From Oscillospiraceae bacterium (GTDB lineage Bacteria; Bacillota; Clostridia; Oscillospirales; Ruminococcaceae): a stretch of 64,000 nucleotides of DNA. The notes beneath the pieces were generated by a model. That model saw only the letters and a list, made by a program, of their open reading frames with translations. It did no database searches and was not told the DNA's origin. The stretch covers positions 41,257 through 105,256 of the forward strand of contig CAAGJI010000056.1 of the NCBI GenBank assembly GCA_900770195.1. Direction: 5' to 3'. This document shows positions 27,603 to 38,155 of this stretch, one piece after another (the stretch's first letter is position 1; the number at the start of each line of letters is the position of its first letter). Both the position numbers and the translations under genes were made by a program.

Positions 27603-28076
27603 TTATTTATGATATTTTCTGCCGGAAAGAATCATATTTGCACGATATATCTGTTCAAGAAGCATAACTCTTGCAAGCTGATGCGGAAATGTCATTTCTG
27701 ACATTGACATCTGAAAATCAGATGCTTTTTTTATTTTTTCCGAAAGTCCGTATGACGAACCTATAACAAATGATATTGTGCTGTTTCCTTCTGTTCCGCA
27801 GTTTTTTATTTTTTCAGCAAGTTTTTCACTGCTTATTTTTTTACCTTCTATGCAAAGAGTGACCACATAACCTTTAAGGTATTTTTCTATTGCACCTGAC
27901 TCTGTTTCAAGTGCATTTTCAATTTCTTTCTCTGACGGCGAATCAGGAAGTTTATATGGTTCAAATGTGCATATTTCAGTTTTTCCAAAGGCTGACAGTC
28001 TTTTTTCGTATTCAGCACAGGCGTCTTTTAAATATTTTTCTTTAAGTCTGCCCGGAACTATAATTCTGAAATTCAT
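27603..28076 (-). CDS. rlmH: 23S rRNA pseudouridine-1915 N3-methyltransferase
   Basis: SPOUT methyltransferase that modifies m3-psi-1915 in the 70S ribosome. The 157 residues show FVIGSSYGLSEKIK and the C-terminal MTFPHQLARVMLLEQIYRA followed by GRKYHK, typical of the family. The ATG starts 2 bases after the murA stop and has no obvious RBS of its own, which implies translational coupling with murA. Confidence 0.95.
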   Translation of the reverse strand: MNFRIIVPGRLKEKYLKDACAEYEKRLSAFGKTEICTFEPYKLPDSPSEKEIENALETESGAIEKYLKGYVVTLCIEGKKISSEKLAEKIKNCGTEGNSTISFVIGSSYGLSEKIKKASDFQMSMSEMTFPHQLARVMLLEQIYRANMILSGRKYHK

Positions 28077-28077
28077 T

Positions 28078-29373
28078 TTAAAGTGCTTTTTTCTGCTGAG
28101 GAGCTGCTACAACATCAGGAACGCTTACCTTCTTGATGTCTGCACCAAGTTTCTGAAGTTTAAGTTCAATTGAACCGTATCCTCTTTCTATGTGGAAAAT
28201 ATCCTCTATTTCTGTTATTCCCGTTGCTGCAAGACCTGCAATTATAAGTGCTGCACCTGCTCTTAGGTCGCAGGCTTTCACAGGAGCACCCATAAGTTTT
28301 ACTCCGCCTTCTACAACCGCAACTTTTCCGTCAACCGAAATATCCGCACCCATTCTGCGAAGTTCATCAACGTATCTGAAACGCTGTTCCCATACGCCTT
28401 CTGTTACTATACTTGTTCCTTCTGCAAGTGTTAAAACAGTTGTAATCTGCGGCTGCATATCAGTCGGGAATCCCGGATGAGGCATTGTTTTTACATTTGT
28501 TTTAACAAGAGGACCGTCAACCCAAACATGAAGGCTGTCGTCAAATTCTTCGATATTTACGCCGATTTTTCTGAGTTTATTTGTTATTGACTCAAGATGT
28601 TTCGGGATAACATTTTTTACTATTATATCTCCGCCTGTTGCAGCAGCTGCACACATAAATGTACCTGCTTCTATCTGGTCAGGGATAACTGAATATGTTG
28701 CTGAATGAAGATAATCAACGCCGTGTATTTTTATAACGTCAGTTCCTGCACCCATAATATCCGCACCCATTGAGTTAAGAAAGTTCGCAAGGTCAACTAT
28801 ATGAGGTTCCTTTGCAGCATTTTCAATTATTGTAAGACCTTTCGCACGAACCGCTGCAAGAATCGCATTCATAGTTGCACCAACCGACACAACATCAAGG
28901 AATATCTGGCTTCCTTTCAGTCCGTCTGTTGTAAGGTCAACCATTCCGTGGTCAAGTCTGCATTTCGCCCCAAGACACGAAAAAGCTTTAAGATGCTGGT
29001 CGATAGGTCTGTCACCAAGAGGACAGCCACCAGGCATTGATACTCTTGCTTTGCCGTATTTTCCAAGAAGTGCTCCAAGAAAATAATATGATGCTCTCAT
29101 TTTTCTTGCACTTTCATATGGAACACAGCAGTTTTTTATGTTTTCTGTTGATATTCTAAATGTGCTTTTGCCGATTTCTTCAACTTCAGCACCCATCTCA
29201 CGAAGTATTTTAAAACATATCGAAACATCGCTTATATCCGGAACATTTTCCAATATACAAGGTCCGTCACAGAGTATAACGGCAGGAATCAAAGCAACTG
29301 CGGCATTTTTTGCACCGCTTATCTCGACTTCACCGACGAGTTTTCTTCCACCGTGTATCACGTATTTATCCAA
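28078..29373 (-). CDS. murA: UDP-N-acetylglucosamine 1-carboxyvinyltransferase MurA
   Basis: First committed step of peptidoglycan synthesis: transfers enolpyruvate from PEP to UDP-GlcNAc. The fosfomycin-target Cys is Cys117 in MPGGCPLGDRP; SGAKNAAVA near residue 20 and the late RAGAALIIAG are conserved. I chose the TTG at 29373 because AAGGAG lies 9 bases upstream and the protein then begins DKYVIHGG as in relatives. A TTG 11 codons earlier has no RBS. 431 residues. Confidence 0.94.
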   Translation of the reverse strand: MDKYVIHGGRKLVGEVEISGAKNAAVALIPAVILCDGPCILENVPDISDVSICFKILREMGAEVEEIGKSTFRISTENIKNCCVPYESARKMRASYYFLGALLGKYGKARVSMPGGCPLGDRPIDQHLKAFSCLGAKCRLDHGMVDLTTDGLKGSQIFLDVVSVGATMNAILAAVRAKGLTIIENAAKEPHIVDLANFLNSMGADIMGAGTDVIKIHGVDYLHSATYSVIPDQIEAGTFMCAAAATGGDIIVKNVIPKHLESITNKLRKIGVNIEEFDDSLHVWVDGPLVKTNVKTMPHPGFPTDMQPQITTVLTLAEGTSIVTEGVWEQRFRYVDELRRMGADISVDGKVAVVEGGVKLMGAPVKACDLRAGAALIIAGLAATGITEIEDIFHIERGYGSIELKLQKLGADIKKVSVPDVVAAPQQKKAL

Positions 29374-29513
29374 AATATTCTTCTCCTTTTCGGAAAGTCT
29401 TTGCAATCCGTATTTTGTTCTTTATATTTATATCTGCACTTTTTTATCTCTTGATGCACAGATATATTGTTGTCTCTCTAAATATGCAAATTCAGACTAT
29501 TTATGTGCAAAAA

Positions 29514-30290
29514 CTACTTGTCAATATCGTCGTAATCAGATTTGTACCATTTTATTTCTGAACCGTCGTATTTTTCAACAGAAACACTTGACATAACAAT
29601 ATCTGTATTTGGTTTGTCGTTGCTGTCTTTCTCTGTTGTTGCTGCAATTTTATATGCAACATCAAGTCCGTCAATAACCTGACCGAAAACTGTATAATTG
29701 CCGTCAAGGAAAGGACTTCCGCCGTATTCCTGATAAAGTTTCTTTTCTTCGTCTGAAAATTCTTTTCCATAAGAAGCTGAAATACTTGACATAACGTCAT
29801 CTGTAAGTTCTTCTGACTGATAACCCGTTACTATATAGAACTGGCTTCCGTCAGTTGAGGTTGAACCGCTGTTTGCATATGCAACCGCACCTGTTAAATG
29901 AAGAAGCTTATCGCTTGTGCCGCCGTCAAAACTTCCACCCCAGATACTTTCACCGCCTGTACCTGTTCCCAGCGGATCACCGCCCTGAATCATAAAGTCA
30001 TCTATTACACGATGAAAAATAAGGTTGTCGTAATATCCATCACTTGCATGAGTTTTGAAATTTTCGCAAGCTTTCGGCATAAGGTCATCAAAAAGTTTTA
30101 TTTTTATATCGCCGTAATCCTTAACGGAAATAACAACAATATCTTCTCCCTCTTCCGGTGCTGTATAATTCATCACAGAAGAAGATGTTTTGTCTGATGG
30201 ACCTTTGTTTTTATCAGATTTGGAACAGCCTGTCATAAGCATTGCACCTGCTGCAATACATGAAACTGCTGCAATTATTGCCTTTTTCAT
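29514..30290 (-). CDS. cyclophilin-type peptidyl-prolyl isomerase lipoprotein
   Basis: 258-residue surface lipoprotein (lipobox LMTG, Cys22) with a cyclophilin domain from about 48. The catalytic motif FHRVIDDFMIQGGDP is intact (Arg, Phe and Gln present), as are the later TDGSQFYIVTG and NYTVFGQVIDG. It likely helps exported proteins fold at proline bonds, the role played by PrsA elsewhere. A degenerate paralogue lies just upstream on the same strand. RBS AGGAG. Confidence 0.93.
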   Translation of the reverse strand: MKKAIIAAVSCIAAGAMLMTGCSKSDKNKGPSDKTSSSVMNYTAPEEGEDIVVISVKDYGDIKIKLFDDLMPKACENFKTHASDGYYDNLIFHRVIDDFMIQGGDPLGTGTGGESIWGGSFDGGTSDKLLHLTGAVAYANSGSTSTDGSQFYIVTGYQSEELTDDVMSSISASYGKEFSDEEKKLYQEYGGSPFLDGNYTVFGQVIDGLDVAYKIAATTEKDSNDKPNTDIVMSSVSVEKYDGSEIKWYKSDYDDIDK

Positions 30291-30383
30291 ATGTTAAAAC
30301 TCCTTTGTCTTTGATAATTGAAAAATAAGACAAAACATTATTTTATAAGTTTAACCTACAATATTTTTTATCATATCCTTTAT

Positions 30384-30412
30384 ATTATACACCTACAATA
30401 TGAATTTGTAAA
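30384..30412 (-). promoter_or_regulatory. promoter of the cyclophilin lipoprotein gene
   Basis: Read leftward: TTTACA (30412-30407), 17 bases, TATAAT (30389-30384). So this gene is transcribed apart from its upstream paralogue. Confidence 0.7.
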
Positions 30413-30536
30413 GCATAAACGCAGGCAAATTATTCTATTTTGGTAATTATAGCATAAAATTACTATGTTCAATGCATATTTTTTTGCAATTTATGCAACA
30501 CATATGCCCTACAGAATATAACATAATAAAACAAAA

Positions 30537-31337
30537 TCACTTATTTTCTGACTTATATTCTGAAATTTCTATGCTCAGAATTCTTAAATCATCTTTTGGC
30601 TGGTAAAAACTATTGTAGTTTGTTTCGCTTTCTGTCATTTCAGATGTAATTTTATCTATAACATCAAAACCGTCATATGTCTGTGCAAAAATCGTCATCT
30701 GCTGGGAAAAATTCGGAACACCGCCTTTTTCAACAAAAGCTTCACCTATTTCCCTTTTTGAACTTTCTGAAGTAAGTCCTTTTTTTATTTCATCTGTCAT
30801 TTCAATCGAATTGCAAATTCCAAAACGGCTTCCACCGAATCTTTCCGCCTGATTTAAAAGTGTTTTGAAAAATCCTTTTTCAACTTTCGTCGTACAGGAA
30901 TATATCGCACCTCTGAACGGCCATAAATTCTGAGAATATTCAAGAGGAATTTCTTCGTTTCCGCTGTCTTTGTTCACATCAACTGCACCGCTTTTATTTG
31001 GTGCACCCGCTGCAAAATAAGTGCCTTTTACAATGTCATATATATAAGTGTTGTCGTAATATCCTTTTTTTGCAAGTTCTGTGAAATTTTTTACCGTTTC
31101 AGGTGCATATTCAGGATATAAAACAGCTGAAATATCCCCCTCTGATGTATGAATTATACATATCGGGTCACCGTCTTTCACATCTTCAAGCTGAACAAGT
31201 TCAAGTGTATCAAGGTCAATTACATTTCTTGTGGAACGACTCATATAAACCGAATATGCAAACCATGCAATTGAAATAAGTGCCAGTATAACTATTATAG
31301 GAATGAGTATTCTTGCCTTTGATTTTTTCTTGTACAT
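30537..31337 (-). CDS. membrane-anchored cyclophilin-like protein lacking the catalytic residues
   Basis: 266 residues: basic N-terminus, one transmembrane anchor (about 10-32), then a cyclophilin fold (about 58-262). Compared with the neighbour at 29514, the FHR segment reads YIYDIVKG and the downstream MIQGG reads FAAGA, so the catalytic Arg and Gln are gone. SQFYIVTG is replaced by SRFGICNS. The core framework (PEYAPETVKNFTELAKKGYYD, FAQTYDGFDVIDKI) survives. This suggests a binding or chaperone role without isomerase activity. It lies 17 bases after cysS and may be co-transcribed with it. Confidence 0.85.
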   Translation of the reverse strand: MYKKKSKARILIPIIVILALISIAWFAYSVYMSRSTRNVIDLDTLELVQLEDVKDGDPICIIHTSEGDISAVLYPEYAPETVKNFTELAKKGYYDNTYIYDIVKGTYFAAGAPNKSGAVDVNKDSGNEEIPLEYSQNLWPFRGAIYSCTTKVEKGFFKTLLNQAERFGGSRFGICNSIEMTDEIKKGLTSESSKREIGEAFVEKGGVPNFSQQMTIFAQTYDGFDVIDKITSEMTESETNYNSFYQPKDDLRILSIEISEYKSENK

Positions 31338-31354
31338 ATTACACCCTTTCAGAA

Positions 31355-32749
31355 TCAGAGTTTTGTTACTTCAACACCCTGTCTTGTTTCCTTTACACTG
31401 TATCCAAGCTGAGTTATCTTGTCACGGATTTCATCTGCCTTTGCAAAATCCTTTGCCTTTCTTGCAGCTTTTCTTTCTTCAACAAGGTCAAGTATTTCCT
31501 GAGGAATTTCATTCTTTTCCTTTTTATTGTATAAAATTCCAAGAACATCTGTAAGTTCATCAAATAAATCTCTGCCCTGTTCGAGCTGTTTTTTTGAACT
31601 TTCTTTGTTGCTGCTCATAATATTCAATTCACGAACAAGTTCAAATATTGCTGAAACTGCATCGGCTGTATTAAGGTCATCGTCCATTGCTTCAATAAAC
31701 TTTTCCTTGCAGGTTTTGAAACTCTTTTCAGCTTCTTCGCTGTATAAGCCTTCTCCTGCGTTCTCTATTGCTCTGTCGAGTGTTTCTCTGCACTGATACA
31801 GTCTTTCAAGAGAAGTTTTGCAGGCATCAAGTAATTCCCTGCTGTAGTTGATAGGGCTTCTGTAGTAAGCCTGAACCATAAGATATCTTATAACTTCATA
31901 TCCATATTTTTCAGCAACTTCACGTACTGTAAAGAAATTGCCAAGTGACTTAGACATTTTTTTATTGTCTATGTTGATATAACCGTTATGCATCCAGCAT
32001 TTTGAAAAAACCTTTCCTGATGCTGCTTCACTCTGTGCTATTTCATTTTCGTGATGCGGGAAAATAAGGTCCTGACCGCCGCAGTGAAGGTCGATTGTTT
32101 CAGCAAGATACTGTTTTGACATCGCACTGCATTCGATATGCCAGCCCGGTCTGCCTTTACCCCATGGTGATTCCCAGTAAGGTTCGCCAGGCTTTGCAGC
32201 TTTCCAGAGTGCAAAATCAAGCGGGTCTTCCTTTATGTCGTTTACATCGATTCTCGCACCTGCCTGAAGGTCTTCTATCGGCATTCCGGAAAGTTTTCCG
32301 TAATCTTTGAAACTGAGTGTTCTGAAATAAACATCACCCTGCACTTCATATGCATGACCTTTCTCAATAAGTGTCTTTATGAAGTCTATGATTATATCCA
32401 TGTTTTCCGTTACTTTCGGGTGAACATCAGCATCCATAACATTAAGACCATGTGCATCTTTTTTGTATTCGGCGATATATCTTTCGGAAATTTCTGATGC
32501 TGAAACGCCCTCTTCATTTGCCTTTTTAATTATCTTGTCATCAACATCTGTAAAATTCTGAACATATTTTACTTTATATCCTCTGTACTTTAAATATCTT
32601 CTTAAAACATCAAAAGCACATATAGGTCTTGCATTTCCTATGTGTATATAATTATATACAGTAGGACCGCAGGCATATATTTTTATTTCTTTTCCGTCTG
32701 AAGGAACAAGTTCCTGTTTTTTTCTTGTCATTGTGTTATAAACCAGCAT
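31355..32749 (-). CDS. cysS: cysteinyl-tRNA synthetase
   Basis: Class I synthetase charging tRNA-Cys. The zinc Cys is in YACGPTVYNY, the HIGH motif reads HIGN, and KMSKS is intact in KKMSKSLGNF. WHIECSAM and HCGGQDLIFPHHENE, other zinc and binding residues, are present. 464 residues is normal. It lies 2 bases after cysE and is controlled by the upstream T-box, which fits a cysteine-supply plus charging operon. Confidence 0.97.
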   Translation of the reverse strand: MLVYNTMTRKKQELVPSDGKEIKIYACGPTVYNYIHIGNARPICAFDVLRRYLKYRGYKVKYVQNFTDVDDKIIKKANEEGVSASEISERYIAEYKKDAHGLNVMDADVHPKVTENMDIIIDFIKTLIEKGHAYEVQGDVYFRTLSFKDYGKLSGMPIEDLQAGARIDVNDIKEDPLDFALWKAAKPGEPYWESPWGKGRPGWHIECSAMSKQYLAETIDLHCGGQDLIFPHHENEIAQSEAASGKVFSKCWMHNGYINIDNKKMSKSLGNFFTVREVAEKYGYEVIRYLMVQAYYRSPINYSRELLDACKTSLERLYQCRETLDRAIENAGEGLYSEEAEKSFKTCKEKFIEAMDDDLNTADAVSAIFELVRELNIMSSNKESSKKQLEQGRDLFDELTDVLGILYNKKEKNEIPQEILDLVEERKAARKAKDFAKADEIRDKITQLGYSVKETRQGVEVTKL

Positions 32750-32751
32750 TT

Positions 32752-33423
32752 TTATTCTATCCTTTCTGAATCATCATATCTGTTTTTGGCAGCTGTATGT
32801 TTAAGCTTTGCTATTTCATTTTCAAGCTGCGTTATTTTCTGCTGAACGGGATCAGGTATGTGTATCTGGTCAAGCTGATAGCTGCAATTGCATTCAACCT
32901 TGACTCCGTTCTGCTTAACTACTTTTGCAGGAACTCCCACCGCTGTTGAATCAGGCGGAACATCCTTTAAGACAACTGCATTCGCGGCAATTTTACAGTT
33001 ATCACCAACTGTTATAGGTCCAAGAACTTTTGCACCGCTTCCAACCATTATATTATTTCCAAGTGTCGGGTGACGCTTTCCTTTATCTTTACCTGTACCG
33101 CCAAGTGTAACGCCCTGATAAATAAGACAATTGTCACCGATTTCAGTTGTTTCACCAATGACAACACCCATACCATGGTCAATGAAAAATCCTTTTCCGA
33201 TTTTTGCACCGGGATGAATTTCAATGCCTGTTTTATGCCTTGCCCTTTGTGAAACTATTCTTGCAAGTGTAAAGAATTTGTGTTTGTAAAGATAATGGGA
33301 AATTCTGTAATAAATAATTGCGTGAAGTCCTGAATAAGTAAGAAGTATTTCAAATGAACTTCTTGCAGCAGGGTCTTTTTCTTTTACGACAGCAATTTCC
33401 TCTTTTAAAAATTTAATAAGCAA
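32752..33423 (-). CDS. cysE: serine O-acetyltransferase
   Basis: Activates serine with acetyl-CoA for cysteine synthesis. Left-handed beta-helix hexapeptide repeats run from [10 protein letters not shown] to about residue 170, including the catalytic His segment [12 protein letters not shown]. The 223 residues fit the short Firmicute form; a coiled tail ends the protein. The TTG start at 33423 follows GGAG. A longer in-frame reading would run through the T-box terminator and is rejected. Confidence 0.94.
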   Translation of the reverse strand: MLIKFLKEEIAVVKEKDPAARSSFEILLTYSGLHAIIYYRISHYLYKHKFFTLARIVSQRARHKTGIEIHPGAKIGKGFFIDHGMGVVIGETTEIGDNCLIYQGVTLGGTGKDKGKRHPTLGNNIMVGSGAKVLGPITVGDNCKIAANAVVLKDVPPDSTAVGVPAKVVKQNGVKVECNCSYQLDQIHIPDPVQQKITQLENEIAKLKHTAAKNRYDDSERIE

Positions 33424-33449
33424 TACTTTCACTCCATCATTATACTGTA

Positions 33450-33783
33450 AATAAATCTTTGGTATAAAATTAAAAAACCGCTCTCTCTGCATACAAAAAA
33501 CGCAACAAGAGGCGGCATTTACCACGGTTCCACTCAAGATTTATTACTCAATGCCTTTAACGCAGGTTTACGCAGAAAAATACTTTTCTTTTTACTGTTT
33601 CAGTATGTTTTACGCTTTGATATAAAATATGCCGAAAAACGAAAAAGTGTTCTTGATTCTGAACTGACAGCCGCACTTCGCTTTCATCTTATATGCCTTC
33701 ACACCAAACAGACACTCTCTGAAATAAAATATAAAAGTTACTCTGACTGCTACGTTTTTATATATTTATACAATAGTAGATCT
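33450..33783 (-). promoter_or_regulatory. T-box riboswitch (tRNA-Cys) upstream of cysE-cysS
   Basis: On the minus strand the leader contains the T-box core AGTGGAACCGTGG (33534-33522), which pairs with the uncharged tRNA acceptor end. An intrinsic terminator follows (33515-33472; CCGCCTCT with AGAGAGCGG and six Ts). A long upstream stem-I region holds AAGTGCGGC, which offers UGC as the Cys specifier codon. The context (cysE then cysS) agrees. Uncharged tRNA-Cys should let transcription proceed. Confidence 0.9.
33472..33515 (-). terminator. T-box regulated terminator
   Basis: Minus-strand stem of GCCGCCTCT and AGAGAGCGG followed by TTTTTT. Its left arm lies directly after the T-box core, which would form the competing antiterminator. 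Confidence 0.85.
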
Positions 33784-33788
33784 TCTCT

Positions 33789-33817
33789 ATTATATGCAAA
33801 AAAAATAAAAATGTCAA
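33789..33817 (-). promoter_or_regulatory. promoter of the T-box cysE-cysS operon
   Basis: Read leftward: TTGACA (33817-33812), 17 bases, TATAAT (33794-33789). Perfect consensus. Confidence 0.9.
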
Positions 33818-33928
33818 TGACTTTTTTCGTTTTGTAAACAAAATGTAATATCACAGGAGGCTGAAAAGTATTCAGAAAAAAATAGCTTTAATTATATGTA
33901 AAAAAATCATTACAAAATAAATTTGTCC

Positions 33929-33956
33929 TTGACTTTTTTCAAAAAAAGAGTATAAT
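33929..33956 (+). promoter_or_regulatory. promoter of guaB
   Basis: TTGACT at 33929-33934, a 16-base spacer, TATAAT at 33951-33956. The start site would be near 33963, leaving a leader of about 205 bases. Confidence 0.8.
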
Positions 33957-33962
33957 AAATAT

Positions 33963-35642
<1,680 letters not shown>

Positions 35643-35684
35643 TTAAGCGTTTTTCTTGGAATTATTCTTTAATAATTTTAAAAA

Positions 35685-35710
35685 GGGCAGTCGGATTTTT
35701 CCGACTGCCC
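35685..35710 (-). terminator. hairpin terminator downstream of hsp20 and guaB
   Basis: GGGCAGTCGG and CCGACTGCCC form a 10-base stem. The T-rich run (TTTTTAAAA) follows on the minus strand, so it best serves hsp20, though the stem may also stop guaB readthrough. Confidence 0.8.
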
Positions 35711-35746
35711 TCCTCCTGTTTACAGGGATTTTTATATGGATTGGAT

Positions 35747-36169
35747 TTATTTAATTTCAAGTCTTCTTGAGGCATCAGCCTGCGGTGCTTTTTTAGGCAT
35801 TGTCACAGAAAGAATACCATTTGTATATTCAGCCTGAATATTTTCGGTATCAACCGCTGAAACATCAAACGACCTGCAATATGAACAATTGCTGCGTTCA
35901 CGTCTGATATATTTGCCGTCTTCTTCTTTGTCTTCACTTGAATCACTATGTTTTGCTGTAAGTGTTAAAGTGTCGCCATTTAAGTCAAGGGCAATGTCTT
36001 CTTTGTTGAATCCCGGAAGTTCTGCATCAAGCACATAACTGTCGCCTGTGTCTTTAATATCGGTTTTGAACAATGCAAAATTGCTGTCGCCAAAAAAGTC
36101 ATTTTCAAAATCGTGAAAAGCATTAAACAAATCGAAACTCTTCTTTTCAAATGGTGTCATTCCAAACAT
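35747..36169 (-). CDS. small heat shock protein Hsp20
   Basis: 140-residue alpha-crystallin-type holdase. The alpha-crystallin domain spans about 36-128 (YVLDAELPGFNKEDIALDLNGDTLTLTAKH, split here as two visible blocks) and contains the closing GILSVTMPKKAP. The Phe-rich N-terminus (MFGMTPFEKKSFDLFNAF) is typical. RBS AGGAGG. A CIRCE operator lies about 190 bases upstream, implying HrcA control. The CDS carries a short acidic Ser/Asp insertion (HSDSSEDKEEDGKY) in the middle of the domain. Confidence 0.93.
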   Translation of the reverse strand: MFGMTPFEKKSFDLFNAFHDFENDFFGDSNFALFKTDIKDTGDSYVLDAELPGFNKEDIALDLNGDTLTLTAKHSDSSEDKEEDGKYIRRERSNCSYCRSFDVSAVDTENIQAEYTNGILSVTMPKKAPQADASRRLEIK

Positions 36170-36359
36170 AAAAATTACCTCCTGATAAATCTGAAAATAA
36201 TATATAAATTTATGTGGAAGGGGAGAACGGAAAAAATCACAAGGATTAATTAATTTTTTATCATTTATTTATCCTTTGTTCCTACTTCCTTTCTACAATT
36301 ATTATATTACACCTGTTGTGTGAAAACCATATGTTTGATTTGTGAAAAAACAGAGAAAT

Positions 36360-36386
36360 TTAGCACTCTATGTATCAGAGTGCTAA
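36360..36386. promoter_or_regulatory. CIRCE operator (HrcA site)
   Basis: Exact consensus: TTAGCACTC, nine bases, GAGTGCTAA. HrcA binds this inverted repeat and represses heat-shock genes. It lies between aroE and hsp20. No dnaK or groEL is in the window, so hsp20 is the probable target. Confidence 0.93.
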
Positions 36387-36404
36387 ATTTTTTTATTATA
36401 ATTC

Positions 36405-37244
36405 TTATTTGCTGAAATTATTATCCACGTAATCCTGCATATCTTTTACAATGCTGTTTATTGTTTCCTTGCTGAACTTTGCATTGTACCATATTTCATG
36501 TGCCCTTACAGCCTGCAAAACAAGCATAAATGCACCGCCTTTTGCAAGTTTTCCCTGTGATTTTGCGGTTTTAATAAGCTTTGTATCAGTAGGATTATAT
36601 ATAACATCAAAAAATGTTTTACAGTTTTCAATAACTTCATCGCTGACAGGGCAGACATCTGTTTTAGGATACATTCCAACAGGTGTCGCATTTATCATCA
36701 TATCAAATTTACCGCTTATTTCAGTTGTAAGAACCGTTTTTATTTCTTTTTTTGTAAATTTGCTTATTTCTTCAACTGCCTTTTTAACAAGTTCAGCATC
36801 CTGCGGAATATAGGCAATTGTAAGTGATGCACCGTGTCTTGCAGCCTCAATTCCTATCATTCTTCCAACTCCGCCGCAACCTACAAGCAGAACATTTCCA
36901 TCGAGCGGATATTCATCTTTTACAGACATTAAAAAGCCGTCACAGTCTGTGTTGTAGCCTGTTTTAACTCCATCTTTGATTGAAACACAGTTTACTGAAT
37001 TGTATCTTTTTGCACTGTCATCAAGTTTGTCACAAAACGGAATTATTCCCATTTTATGAGGAATTGTGATGTTGAAACCTTTCAATTTTGCAAGTTCTTC
37101 AAAAGAATTTTCAAGGTTTTCAGGTGCAATATCTTTTAAAATGTAGTCTTCTGAAATTCCGCTTGCTTTAAAAAGTCTTTTGTGAATGAATGGCGACATC
37201 GAATGTCCAAGTGGATGACCGATAAGAAGATAATTAACAGCCAT
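36405..37244 (-). CDS. aroE: shikimate dehydrogenase
   Basis: Reduces 3-dehydroshikimate to shikimate with NADPH in aromatic amino-acid synthesis. 279 residues: N-terminal substrate domain with GHPLGHSMSP and the catalytic Lys in NITIPHKMG, the Asp in NTDCDGF, and a Rossmann domain with LLVGCGGVGRMIG and NATPVGMYP. Its ATG shares one base with the fabD stop (TAATG), so the two are translationally coupled, an uncommon partner for fabD. Confidence 0.95.
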   Translation of the reverse strand: MAVNYLLIGHPLGHSMSPFIHKRLFKASGISEDYILKDIAPENLENSFEELAKLKGFNITIPHKMGIIPFCDKLDDSAKRYNSVNCVSIKDGVKTGYNTDCDGFLMSVKDEYPLDGNVLLVGCGGVGRMIGIEAARHGASLTIAYIPQDAELVKKAVEEISKFTKKEIKTVLTTEISGKFDMMINATPVGMYPKTDVCPVSDEVIENCKTFFDVIYNPTDTKLIKTAKSQGKLAKGGAFMLVLQAVRAHEIWYNAKFSKETINSIVKDMQDYVDNNFSK

Positions 37245-38155
37245 TAAAGTGCCACCTCCAATGTTTCAACACTTTCAACATTGAATGCTTCAACACCTTT
37301 GAGTGTTTTCTTAACAAGACCTGTTAAAACTTTTCCCGGACCAAATTCAACAAATTTTGTAAATCCTGCTTTTTCCATTTCTGCAAGTTCGCTTGTGAAT
37401 TTAACAGGTGAAATTATGTGCTTTGTTAAAAGTGAAGGCATATCAGAAAAATCTGTAAGTTCTGTTCCAAGAACGTTGCTGTAGAATTTTACTGACGGTT
37501 TATTGAATGTTATTCCAAGTTCATTTACTTTTGATGCAAATTCATCAGCGGCAGGCTGCATAATTTTGCTGTGGAATGCACTTGCAACTGCAAGAGGAAC
37601 CGCCCTTGCTTTGAATTCTGCAAACTTTTCGCAAGCCTTTGCGACTGCTTCCTTTTCCCCTGCTATAACTGTCTGAACAGGTGAATTATAGTTTACAGGA
37701 ACAACATATCCTTCAATTTCAGCACATACTTCTTCAACCTTTTCAGGTGCAATTTTAAGAATTGCCGCCATTGAACCATCAGAAGATTTTGCCGCTTTAT
37801 CCATTGCTTCCGCTCTTAATTTGATGATTTTGAAAGCATCTTCAAGTGAAAGAACACCTGATGCATACATAGCTGCATATTCGCCAAGCGAATGACCTGC
37901 AACTGCTTCAAATTCAAAACCCTTTTTCTTTGCTGCTTCAAGTGCTATTATTGATGTTGCCATAATTGCAGGCTGTGAGTGAACTGTTTCGCCAAGTTCT
38001 TCAGCAGGTGCTTCAAGACACATTCTCTTTAAATCCCAACCAAGTATATCAGAACCTGCTTCATATATTTTTTCAAGGGAACTGTCTGCCTCAACAAGAG
38101 ATTTTCCCATTCCCTGATACTGAGAACCCTGTCCTGAAAATAATGCTGTTGTCAT
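37244..38155 (-). CDS. fabD: malonyl-CoA:ACP transacylase
   Basis: Loads malonyl groups on acyl carrier protein for fatty-acid elongation. Catalytic Ser in GHSLGEYAAMYASG (about 91), His in SAFHSKIM, and GQGSQ at the start. 303 residues is normal. It is leftward, back-to-back with the main fab operon, rather than between fabK and fabG as in many Clostridia. The shared intergenic region may coordinate both. RBS GAGAGG. Confidence 0.95.
   Translation of the reverse strand: MTTALFSGQGSQYQGMGKSLVEADSSLEKIYEAGSDILGWDLKRMCLEAPAEELGETVHSQPAIMATSIIALEAAKKKGFEFEAVAGHSLGEYAAMYASGVLSLEDAFKIIKLRAEAMDKAAKSSDGSMAAILKIAPEKVEEVCAEIEGYVVPVNYNSPVQTVIAGEKEAVAKACEKFAEFKARAVPLAVASAFHSKIMQPAADEFASKVNELGITFNKPSVKFYSNVLGTELTDFSDMPSLLTKHIISPVKFTSELAEMEKAGFTKFVEFGPGKVLTGLVKKTLKGVEAFNVESVETLEVAL

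Noticed and set aside
33424..33537. N-terminal extension of the cysE reading frame
   Set aside because: It reads through the T-box core and terminator, and a TTG with a proper RBS at 33423 gives the normal protein.
36418..36428. TTATCCACG, similar to a DnaA box
   Set aside because: It is a single copy with a mismatch inside aroE, with no cluster and no dnaA or dnaN.
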